Shown one piece after another: positions 14,614-21,248 of a stretch of 32,403 nucleotides of DNA. The notes under the pieces are model-generated. The model worked only from the letters and a program-made list of their open reading frames with translations. It had not been told where the DNA came from and searched no databases. Numbering within the stretch: position 1 is the stretch's first letter; each line of letters starts with the position of its first letter. The stretch comes from an uncultured Bacilli bacterium. Its GTDB lineage: Bacteria > Bacillota_I > Bacilli_A > RF39 > UBA660. The stretch is taken from the NCBI GenBank assembly GCA_910585915.1, contig CAJUGF010000014.1, positions 1 to 32,403 on the forward strand, given 5' to 3'. The position numbers were made by a program, and so were the translations under genes.

Positions 14614-14633
14614 CAGTTTGTTCTAACTGATTT

Positions 14634-14710
14634 GTTCGCGTAGCTCAGTTGGATAGAGCAATCGCCTTCTAAGCGATCGGTCGAGAGTTCGAATCTCCCC
14701 GCGAACACCA
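14634..14710 (+). tRNA. tRNA-Arg (anticodon TCT)
   Basis: A 77-base cloverleaf with encoded CCA. Acceptor GTTCGCG pairs with CGCGAAC; the D arm contains AGCTCAGTTGG; the anticodon stem ATCGC/GCGAT encloses loop CTTCTAA, giving anticodon TCT for AGA codons; the T arm contains GTTCGAATC. It reads AGA, the major Arg codon in such AT-rich genomes. It is flanked by its own promoter and terminator. Confidence 0.97.
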
Positions 14711-14720
14711 TCTAAAAAGT

Positions 14721-14745
14721 AAAACCCTTAAATTAGGGTTTTTTT
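14721..14745 (+). terminator. Terminator after tRNA-Arg
   Basis: AAAACCCT, loop TAAATT, AGGGTTTT followed by T: a perfect 8-bp stem, eleven bases beyond the tRNA. Confidence 0.85.
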
Positions 14746-14765
14746 ATTTTCTCTATTTATCTATC

Positions 14766-14794
14766 ATTTAAAAAAATCCCAAATTGGGATTTTT
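14766..14794 (-). terminator. Terminator facing the tRNA unit, for the leftward membrane-protein gene
   Basis: AAAAATCCC, loop AAATT, GGGATTTTT: a perfect 9-bp stem with T-rich flank on the minus strand, abutting the stop codon at 14796. Its symmetry would also let it work rightward. Confidence 0.75.
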
Positions 14795-14795
14795 A

Positions 14796-16265
14796 TTATT
14801 TTTTTAGAACTTTTTTCTTTATTTCTTTTCTACTTTGCGATACACTGGTTAGAATTCCTAAAGCTCCAATTAAAAATGCTTTTTTAGTTTGAATATTTTT
14901 TAAAGTCCAATTGACTTTTTGAGCATCATTTTCTATTTGTTGATGTTCATTGCTTTCTCGTAAATTTATTTGATATTCTTGGTGATCATTTCCTTCAATT
15001 ATTCCACCATTTTGCATTAAGTTTTCCATTGTAACATACTCTAATGTAATGGTATTTTCTGTATCTTCTAACGTTATTGTACCATCAAAATTTTCTATGA
15101 CTCCAGAATATTCTTTTCCCACCATTGTTTTCATTCCAATTTCTTCTGGAACAAAATCGGATGCATCCAAGATGCTCTTTGCATCGATCCATCCTGTTTC
15201 TGGAGAGGTTAGATGAAATACACATTCCATATTTTCATAATTAGTCATATATTCATTTGAGGTATTGTTAAGCACATTATAGAGATTTTCTCCTTCTATA
15301 TCCTCAGTTTTCAGTATGCATCCATCTTCAATTACGGAGATTTTTTCTAATTTATAATCTCCTTCAGGACGTAAATCACTTCCAATAACGCCTTTTGAAT
15401 CTTCTTTTACATATTGATAATCACTCGAAGTATGATATTCTGTTCCTGTCTTAATGTTTATTTTTTGCCCTATTTCAAATTGTGACAATACTCTTTCAGC
15501 AGTCTCTTGTGGAGTTTCTAAAATTGGCTCTTTTTTTATTTCTTTTGCTGTATATTCATAGCATTTTGTAGAAATCTCTTCATCAGCTTCGTTATTGGAA
15601 ACATTGATTCCCATTGAGGCAATAATTGTTCCAGCAAGCGCCATTGGCCATAGGTGCCATTTTTTCTTATGTTTTTTCCTTCGTTTTAATAATGGTTTTC
15701 TTTTTGGTTTTAAAACAATAAAGTCATATAATGCTTTTTCTAGTTCATCCCGGCTAATATATTCTCCACAAGGTAATTCAATTCCCTTATTTCCAAGCAT
15801 CAGAACGCCTTTTTTTATAAAATGTGTTTGATTTGTTCCCTTAATATAAAGCTTGGCTGTATTTTGATTCCTAATATTTTTATTTTGGGTGCCAATTAAT
15901 AATTCTCCACTGTTTTTTAAATTTTGAATTATCCTTTGTATTGCTTCTTCTGATGTGATTCCTTCTTTGGTATTTCTGGTATATATTTCTTCTCCATTTT
16001 CAAAAGTAAAAATTTTTTTAAGCTCCTTTTTTATTTCTTTTAAAGGTAAATATTCTGTATTTTTTAATTGGTGCTCATATATATTTTTACCCAAAAAGAT
16101 ATTACTAGTGCGAATTATTTTTCCATATTTATCATTTATGAAAACCCTTTTATTCGCATTTTTTTCTTCCTCTTCAATAGTTATGGTATAATTAGAAATC
16201 AAATCTATACAAAGGTCAATTTCTTTGTATCCCTTTTTTATTCTTTTTTTATAATCTCGTTTCAT
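14796..16265 (-). CDS. Unrecognised membrane-anchored protein
   Basis: I do not recognise a family for this 489-residue protein. Residues 1-185 are soluble and charged. A strongly basic stretch (187-202, KPKRKPLLKRRKKHKKK) leads into a membrane helix near 203-221 (WHLWPMALAGTIIASMGINV). The following 240 residues are acidic and probably extracytoplasmic, with beta-type segments such as VFHLTSPETGWIDAKSIL and GTITLEDTENTITLEYV. A second hydrophobic segment near 461-476 (KKAFLIGALGILTSVS) and a basic end (KEIKKKVLKK) suggest a second crossing, leaving both ends in the cytoplasm. AAGGAAGGAAA precedes the start. It lies just downstream of rpmF and may share its transcript, with a weak hairpin between. 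Confidence 0.7.
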   Translation of the reverse strand: MKRDYKKRIKKGYKEIDLCIDLISNYTITIEEEEKNANKRVFINDKYGKIIRTSNIFLGKNIYEHQLKNTEYLPLKEIKKELKKIFTFENGEEIYTRNTKEGITSEEAIQRIIQNLKNSGELLIGTQNKNIRNQNTAKLYIKGTNQTHFIKKGVLMLGNKGIELPCGEYISRDELEKALYDFIVLKPKRKPLLKRRKKHKKKWHLWPMALAGTIIASMGINVSNNEADEEISTKCYEYTAKEIKKEPILETPQETAERVLSQFEIGQKINIKTGTEYHTSSDYQYVKEDSKGVIGSDLRPEGDYKLEKISVIEDGCILKTEDIEGENLYNVLNNTSNEYMTNYENMECVFHLTSPETGWIDAKSILDASDFVPEEIGMKTMVGKEYSGVIENFDGTITLEDTENTITLEYVTMENLMQNGGIIEGNDHQEYQINLRESNEHQQIENDAQKVNWTLKNIQTKKAFLIGALGILTSVSQSRKEIKKKVLKK

Positions 16266-16292
16266 TTCTGTTTCCTTCCTTCTAGTTTACAT

Positions 16293-16322
16293 AAAAAAAG
16301 AACAAATATTTTTTATTCTTCT
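16293..16322 (-). terminator. Weak hairpin after rpmF
   Basis: Minus-strand AAGAA and TTCTT pair around a 13-base AT loop and are followed by seven T. The stem is short and AT-only, so termination would be incomplete. Confidence 0.3.
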
Positions 16323-16525
16323 TCTGTTTTAACATTCAATTTTACTTCGCCCTTATAGTTACCGCAACTTGGACAAGCACGATGTGGTTTTAAATTAGCT
16401 CCACATTTTGAACATTTGGTCATTGCACTTACTTCTTTTTTCAAATGAGTACGACGCATTCTTTTTTTTGTCTTACTTGTTCTTCTAAAAGGTACTGCAA
16501 ATGCTTGAAGATCTAATTTTAACAT
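16313..16525 (-). CDS. rpmF: 50S ribosomal protein L32
   Basis: The protein is 70 residues from the ATG at 16525, beginning MLKLDLQAFAVPFRRTSKTK. The family core RRTHLKK and a complete zinc ribbon (CSKCGANLKPHRACPSCG, four Cys) are present, so this is the zinc-binding C+ form. A start 24 bases further upstream is possible, but AAGGAG is correctly spaced for 16525. The N-terminus is a few residues longer than the usual AVPFRRTSK start. It follows the DUF177 gene by four bases, the standard yceD-rpmF arrangement. Confidence 0.95.
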   Translation of the reverse strand: MLKLDLQAFAVPFRRTSKTKKRMRRTHLKKEVSAMTKCSKCGANLKPHRACPSCGNYKGEVKLNVKTEEE

Positions 16526-16529
16526 ATTT

Positions 16530-17011
16530 TCACTCCTTTTCTCTATCAAGTAACTTCTCTAATGGAGAAAGCCTTGGATCCGTAATTTCTGTTTTCTCAC
16601 TTATGAGTTCCCAACCATCGCCCTTTAATTCTTCTAAATTGCCAGTTGTTTTACTAATAGGAACTTCCAGAACAATATTTTCCCATAAAATCCCCATAAT
16701 ATCAAGTATATTTTTCTTTTTTTCGAAATATTCTTGGATATTATCATTGGTTTCAACAATTTTTTCTTCTATTTCTAATTCGAATGGATAATCCAGGGGT
16801 TTCAATGTGCGTGCGTCTGGTAGCTTCATTGTTCCACTTACATTTAGAAATAGTTCATAGTCTTGCTCGTAATTTTTTTTATACTTCCCTTTACTTTTAT
16901 TTTTTTTAACTCTAAAATGTCAGTATTTTTAAAGTATACTTCGTCAAAGTCGATTACTTCGTCAATGTTTAAACCATTCACTGAAATTTTATTTAAATAG
17001 ATCGGGTTCAT
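16530..17011 (-). pseudogene. DUF177 (YceD-like) gene with a -1 frameshift
   Basis: The ATG at 17011 (ribosome site GGTGAG) opens a frame reading MNPIYLNKISVNGLNIDEVI and then ILELKKIKVKG, which runs into TAA at 16844 after 55 codons. The rest of the family, NYEQDYELFLNVSGTMKLPD, ARTLKPLDYPFELEI and a C-terminus PRLSPLEKLL, continues in the -1 frame to 16530. The combined span is 482 bases, one short of a multiple of three. Two A8 tracts (minus strand, 16900-16907 and 16873-16880) lie at the junction, each offering an A AAA AAA slippery heptamer in the first frame. It could be a real mutation, a sequencing or assembly error, or a gene rescued by slippage. DUF177 proteins act in ribosomal RNA metabolism in some organisms. 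Confidence 0.8.
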
Positions 17012-17026
17012 TTTCTCACCGCTTTC

Positions 17027-17055
17027 ATTATAATATAAATATTATCAATTTGCAA
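17027..17055 (-). promoter_or_regulatory. Promoter for DUF177-rpmF
   Basis: Minus-strand TTGCAA, exactly 17 bases, TATAAT, sixteen bases before the DUF177 start codon. Confidence 0.65.
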
Positions 17056-17120
17056 TTTCTTAAGAATTTCTTTTTTTCTTTTCTTATGATACACTACTTT
17101 CATATTTTGAGGTGAAATAT

Positions 17121-18254
17121 ATGAAAGCGGTTGGAATTATTTGTGAATATAATCCATTTCACAATGGGCATGTGTACCATATTCAAAAAGCCAAAAAAAT
17201 GTTTCCTGATTCTACTTTGGTGTTAGTGTTAAATGGTTATTTTTTAGAGCGTGGGGAAATTTCTCTCTTATCGAAACAAGACAAAACACGATTAGCTCTT
17301 TTGTATGGAGTTGATTTGATTTTGGAACTTCCTGTTGTTTTCGGAACTCAATCTGCTGATATTTTTGCAAAGTATGCTATTGAAATATTAAATCATTTTA
17401 GGGTTACTGATATTGTCTTTGGCAGTGAATCAAATGATATTCAAATGATTATGAATATGGCTAAAAAACAACTAGATTTAGATTATTCGATTCGTGTTCA
17501 AGAAATACTCAAAACTGGTGTAAATTATCCTACCGCTTTGTCAAAGGCTTTGGATGGGAATATTATTAATACACCAAATGATCTTTTAGGTATTTCGTAT
17601 GCGAAAGCTATTTTGACTTCAGAATATCCTATTACACTACATACAATACAAAGAACCAACAACTATCATGACACTACACTTTCTTCTCCTTTTATTAGTG
17701 CTAGTAATATACGTCATAAGATTTCTTTACAAGCAGATATTTCTTCGTTTGTTCCAAATGATACATTAGCCTGTATTCGCTCAATTGATGAAAAAAAATT
17801 TTGGGAACTTCTCCGTTTTCGTGTTTTAACAGATGCTCGTTTAGATATTTATATGACTGTTGATGAAGGAATCGAACATCGTCTAAAAAAGTTGATTTTA
17901 AAAGCTTCCTCTATTGATGAATTTGTTAGTATGATAAAAACAAAGCGTTATACTTATAATAAAATTCATCGAATGTTAATTCATTTACTTCTTGGTTTTA
18001 CTAAGGAAATGAACGATTCTTTGATTCTTGATTATATTCACGTACTTGGTTTTAATGAACAAGGCCAAAAATATTTAAATTCAATTAGGAAAGATTTAGC
18101 ACTTCCTTTGAAAAATACAAAGTCAAAAATTTATCAAATGGAAGAAATTGCTGCAACAATTTATGATGTTCTTACAAATTCTCAGGAAAGAAGTTTTGAA
18201 ACTGAACATAAACCAGTAACTATTATTTCAAATCCTTCTTTTGACAATTTATAA
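17121..18254 (+). CDS. tmcAL: tRNA(Met) cytidine acetate ligase (YlbM family)
   Basis: TmcAL makes N4-acetylcytidine at the wobble position of elongator tRNA-Met from acetate and ATP. The 377-residue protein begins MKAVGIICEYNPFHNGHVYH, containing the nucleotidyltransferase HxGH motif. Further family marks are GEISLLSKQDKTRLALLYGV, DIVFGSESND, and the second nucleotide-site motif FISASNIRHKI. The C-terminal helical part (about 240-345) would contact tRNA. A GTG nine bases upstream is in frame, but GAGGTG is spaced for the ATG at 17121. It is divergent from the DUF177-rpmF unit. Confidence 0.93.
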   Translation: MKAVGIICEYNPFHNGHVYHIQKAKKMFPDSTLVLVLNGYFLERGEISLLSKQDKTRLALLYGVDLILELPVVFGTQSADIFAKYAIEILNHFRVTDIVFGSESNDIQMIMNMAKKQLDLDYSIRVQEILKTGVNYPTALSKALDGNIINTPNDLLGISYAKAILTSEYPITLHTIQRTNNYHDTTLSSPFISASNIRHKISLQADISSFVPNDTLACIRSIDEKKFWELLRFRVLTDARLDIYMTVDEGIEHRLKKLILKASSIDEFVSMIKTKRYTYNKIHRMLIHLLLGFTKEMNDSLILDYIHVLGFNEQGQKYLNSIRKDLALPLKNTKSKIYQMEEIAATIYDVLTNSQERSFETEHKPVTIISNPSFDNL

Positions 18255-18291
18255 TAGTTTTTCTATAATAGGACTTAGAAAGAAGTGAATT

Positions 18292-18822
18292 ATGAAAACA
18301 GATTTTGTAGATAGTTATGTTGTTTTTGACACAGAAACAACTGGCTTAAAAGATGAATTTGATAAAATTATAGAGATTGGTGCACTTAAAGTTATAAATA
18401 ATGAAGTTGTTGATGAATTTAATGTATTAATTAATCCAGAAAGCAAAATACCAGATATTATTACAAATATCACAGGGATTACTGATGATATGGTAAGAAA
18501 TGAAAAGACAATTTCTGAAGTACTTCCATCTTTTTTGGAATTTATTGGAGACCTTCCACTTATTGCACACAATGCACCATTTGATATTGGTTTTATTAAT
18601 CGAAACATGTCAAGATGTGGAATGAGTTTGCTACCCAATAAAACAATTGATACAGTAGAGCTTGCACGAATTTATATTCCTCGTGCTTATAATTATAAAC
18701 TTGAAACATTAAAACATTATTTCAAATTGGAATTTGGTTCTCATCGTAGTGTAGATGACTGTAAAACCACTAATTATATTTATCAAGAATGTAAAAAAAG
18801 AGCTATGGAGACAATTTCCTAA
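18292..18822 (+). CDS. DnaQ-like 3'-5' exonuclease (PolC type)
   Basis: The 176-residue stand-alone DEDDh exonuclease has ExoI motif VVFDTETTGL (Asp and Glu metal ligands), ExoII in LPLIAHNAPFDIGFI, and ExoIII SHRSVDDCKTT with the catalytic His and Asp. It is close in sequence to the proofreading domain embedded in PolC encoded in this same window (VVFDTETTGF; MVAHNAKFDISFM). It could proofread for DnaE or act in repair. It follows tmcAL by 37 bases and probably shares its transcript. A terminator overlaps its end. Confidence 0.9.
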   Translation: MKTDFVDSYVVFDTETTGLKDEFDKIIEIGALKVINNEVVDEFNVLINPESKIPDIITNITGITDDMVRNEKTISEVLPSFLEFIGDLPLIAHNAPFDIGFINRNMSRCGMSLLPNKTIDTVELARIYIPRAYNYKLETLKHYFKLEFGSHRSVDDCKTTNYIYQECKKRAMETIS

Positions 18823-18833
18823 TGCTCTTTTTT
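18794..18833 (+). terminator. Terminator overlapping the end of the exonuclease gene
   Basis: AAAAAAGAGC pairs perfectly over 10 bp with GCTCTTTTTT across a 20-base loop that contains the stop codon and can form an inner GGA/TCC pairing. The 5' arm is within coding sequence. Confidence 0.65.
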
Positions 18834-18874
18834 ACTTCATTGCTTTTTTTATTTTCTTCTCTCCAAATTACATT

Positions 18875-19231
18875 TTATTTCACTTTAGCATAAATGTTTT
18901 CACAGTTTTTACAAGTAATTTTCATTTCATAATTAAGTACTTTTTTATCTAAAATCGTTATTAAAGGATTTTTATCTTTTGGACAACAATACCTATTTTT
19001 TATAATAATTAGTTCATTCTTACATTGTTTACCTATTTTACTATCTTCAAAATCTAATAAAACATTGCCAGTACTTCCACAACAGCACTTATATTTTAAT
19101 TCTAATCTATCATAAGTTGAATAGCATAAATACCCTATATTCTCATTACATTTATCACAATACATCCAACCGCCATAATTGGTCGCTAATTTTGTATTGT
19201 TTAGTTCTTTACTTTTTAATATTCTTGCCAT
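18875..19231 (-). CDS. Zinc-ribbon protein of unknown function
   Basis: The 118-residue protein has three Cys-rich segments that look like metal sites: MYCDKCNENIGYLCY, YKCCCGSTG and RYCCPKDKN, and a final ITCKNCENIYAKVK. The start MARILKSKELNNTKLATNYG and the phrase GGWMYCDKCNENIGY resemble a small hypothetical family seen in gut Bacillota, from memory only. No membrane segment or catalytic motif is evident; a nucleic-acid-binding or adaptor role would be a guess. It has its own promoter-like sequence and lies beside a decayed stretch, but its own frame is intact. Confidence 0.65.
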   Translation of the reverse strand: MARILKSKELNNTKLATNYGGWMYCDKCNENIGYLCYSTYDRLELKYKCCCGSTGNVLLDFEDSKIGKQCKNELIIIKNRYCCPKDKNPLITILDKKVLNYEMKITCKNCENIYAKVK

Positions 19232-19280
19232 ATCTTAATCTCCGTTAAAGTTGAAATTTGTCGTTTTATATATATTTTAT

Positions 19281-19309
19281 ATTATAACATAAAGAATATT
19301 AGTTAGTAA
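19281..19309 (-). promoter_or_regulatory. Possible promoter for the zinc-ribbon gene
   Basis: Minus-strand TTACTA, 17 bases, TATAAT. The -10 element is perfect and the -35 is weak. It lies about 50 bases before the start at 19231. Confidence 0.4.
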
Positions 19310-19400
19310 ATGAGTTGGTACTTCCAGCGACAAAAGTTTTTTTGATCATGGCATGTAGTTTTTATTTTTGAATTTTTTGTTTTAAGCGATTTGATTAATT

Positions 19401-19481
19401 TCATTCTTTGAGATTCGTAAGAGGATTTAAATAGAATTCCCCGTTAAAGTATTCTTTAAAACTATCGCTTGGTGTCCCTTT
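19401..19481 (-). pseudogene. Short fragment resembling a cupin-protein N-terminal region
   Basis: In the 268-base gap 19232-19499 the minus strand reads KGTPSDSFKEYFNGEFYLNP followed by LTNLKE and TGA. The phrase resembles the start of a cupin-domain family (pattern F-x-x-YF-x-G-x-x-YL). There is no start codon context and only 26 codons remain. The rest of the gap holds nothing I can recognise. Low confidence. Confidence 0.25.
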
Positions 19482-19483
19482 AC

Positions 19484-19519
19484 AAAAAAAGCAAACAATT
19501 TATTTGTTTACTTTTTTTT
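19484..19519 (-). terminator. Bidirectional-looking terminator at the end of the kinase-like remnant
   Basis: GTAAACAA and TTGTTTGC pair over 8 bp (one wobble) around ATAAA, flanked by A7 and T7 on the minus strand. It overlaps the stop codon at 19500. Confidence 0.7.
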
Positions 19520-20081
19520 GATTCTGAATACGTTTTTTGATATATAGTTCTAATAAGTTAATGGTTTCTTCTACTCCTATAACAGATGTATCAATACATA
19601 ATTCATAGTTCTCTTTTTGACCCCATTTTTGACTGGTGAAATGTTCATAATATTCTTTTCTTTCTTTATCAATTGCTATAATTTTTCTCTTAGCTTCTGA
19701 TTCGCTAAGATGTTCAAATTCTTTTTTACGACAAAGAATTAAATATAATGCCCAATAAATTATTGTAATGGTTAATATGCTTTTAAAATGCTTACAGAAT
19801 TTTTTCTCGATTTCTTTGCCAAGTTTTCTATTTGTCCAATTTAACAACAAATAGTTTTTCGTTAATAATACAATTAATATTTCATAATAAAATATGATAG
19901 AATTTATAAGTTCTAATACTTCATTCAGTTTAAAATTTACACTTAACATAGCAATTTGCACCACAGAAAGTATGATAAAGGCAAATAAAAAAAAGAATGT
20001 ATTATTAAATTTTTTTAAATATTTGTCATGTAGTATTTTTAAGCTATCGTAGGCTTCAAGTGAATAGGTATCTTTTTTGTT
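19500..20081 (-). pseudogene. Membrane-segment/cytidylate-kinase-like fusion remnant
   Basis: The frame is open from 20081 to a TAA at 19500 but has no good start; the first usable one is GTG at 19964 (154 residues). The N-terminal part is membrane-like (TFFFLFAFIILSVVQIAMLS; IIFYYEILIVLLTKNYLLL; ILTITIIYWALYLIL). The last 60 residues (SEAKRKIIAIDKERKEYYEH, FTSQKWGQKENYELCIDTSV, IGVEETINLLELYI) closely resemble the C-terminus of cytidylate-kinase-like proteins. The P-loop and middle of that kinase are missing, so the enzyme cannot be functional. The simplest reading is a deletion that joined two formerly separate genes. Confidence 0.55.
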
Positions 20082-20394
20082 TTACTCTTTCTCTTTTTAT
20101 ATCGTTTTAAGATTAAGGTAGATGATAAAAAGATTGCTACTATAGGATAGATTATATGAAAGTCTATTATAGAATTATAGAAACATATTAATATGAGTGT
20201 TAGAAAAATTCCAGCCCCATAAGATTCCCATCTTTTCTTTTTAAATTCTTTTTTTCAAAATTTTCTGTTTCATTTAATTCTAATTGAAGCTTTTCGATTA
20301 TTTTTGATTTAATCATAGAATTTTTTTCTGAATATGGAATCTCACAAAAAAATAATTCTACATAACTTATTATTTCGTGTCTTTTATTATTCAT
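20039..20394 (-). pseudogene. Frameshifted membrane gene with a permease-prefix-like N-terminus
   Basis: An ATG at 20394 (preceded by GGGGAAA) opens MNNKRHEIISYVELFFCEIP, YSEKNSMIKSKIIEKLQLEL and NETENFEKKN, resembling the helical N-terminal domain of 'permease prefix' proteins. That frame stops at 20200. Another frame carries what looks like the continuation: RWESYGAGIFLTLILICFYN, then IIYPIVAIFLSSTLILKRYK, two membrane helices, ending at a TAA at 20039. The switch occurs in an A-rich stretch near 20225-20240. It begins 12 bases after mutM and may be a relic of the same gene as the membrane part of the next remnant. Confidence 0.5.
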
Positions 20395-20405
20395 GATTTC
20401 CCCTA

Positions 20406-21224
20406 TTATTTTTGACAAGTTGGACAATAGTATGTTCCACGACCATTTAAGATTTCTTTGATGATTTTATTGTGGCAAACTTGGCAAAGTTCTCCTTCTT
20501 TTCCATGAACATTTAAATGGTTTTGAAATCTTCCTGTTACTCCAAGACTTGAGGTGTAGCTTCGAATGGTAGTTCCACCATCTTCTATTGCTTGTTTAAT
20601 AATTTTGTTGGCTGCATTTATGATGTCCTCACATTGCTGGATTGTAATTTCTTTTCCTTTTTGATGAGGATTTATTTTGGCTGTAAATAATGTTTCATTG
20701 GCATAGATATTACCAAGTCCACTAATAATTGTTTGATCTAATAATAATGTTTTGATTGGTAATGTTTTTTTATGAAGCTTTTCATATAGATATTCTTTGG
20801 TTAGCTTTGGATCATTAGGTTCTAATCCTTGTTTTTTGATGGCTTCTATGTTCATTAAATCTTCTTTTTTAGTTAGAATCATACGACCGAATTTTCTTGT
20901 GTCATGGTAACGTAAATCAGTGTTATCATCGAATGTTATGATGATGTGTTCATGTTTTTCTTTTGGGTCATTTTTTGATTTCAAAAAATACTTCCCTTCC
21001 ATTCTTAAGTGACTTAAGAGATAATAATCTTTTAATTCAAATAAGAGCCATTTTCCAATTCGTTTGATATCTGTAAACGTGTTTTCTGGTAATAGTTTTT
21101 TTAATGTATCTACGTTTGATCCAATGATTGGTTCATACAAAACTTCAACACTTTTTATTTTTTTCCCTAAAATTTGACGTTTTAATGTGTTTTTTACTGT
21201 TTCTACTTCTGGTAATTCTGGCAT
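20406..21224 (-). CDS. mutM: Formamidopyrimidine-DNA glycosylase
   Basis: MutM (Fpg) excises oxidised purines such as 8-oxoguanine and cleaves the abasic site. The 272-residue protein begins MPELPEVETVKNTLKRQILG, supplying the catalytic Pro2 and Glu3 after Met removal. HLRMEGKYF, LRYHDTRKFGRM, QTIISGLGNIYANETLF and the helix-two-turn-helix region are all present. The C-terminal zinc finger is complete (CQVCHNK ... GRGTYYCPTCQK). It follows polA by 24 bases with a good GAGGTG site; polA-mutM is a standard Bacillota pair. Confidence 0.97.
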   Translation of the reverse strand: MPELPEVETVKNTLKRQILGKKIKSVEVLYEPIIGSNVDTLKKLLPENTFTDIKRIGKWLLFELKDYYLLSHLRMEGKYFLKSKNDPKEKHEHIIITFDDNTDLRYHDTRKFGRMILTKKEDLMNIEAIKKQGLEPNDPKLTKEYLYEKLHKKTLPIKTLLLDQTIISGLGNIYANETLFTAKINPHQKGKEITIQQCEDIINAANKIIKQAIEDGGTTIRSYTSSLGVTGRFQNHLNVHGKEGELCQVCHNKIIKEILNGRGTYYCPTCQK

Positions 21225-21248
21225 GTTATCACCTCTTTTTTTATTGAT

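Noticed and set aside
16526..16549. Eight-residue extension of L32
   Set aside because: It overlaps the end of the DUF177 frame, and the AAGGAG site is correctly spaced only for 16525.
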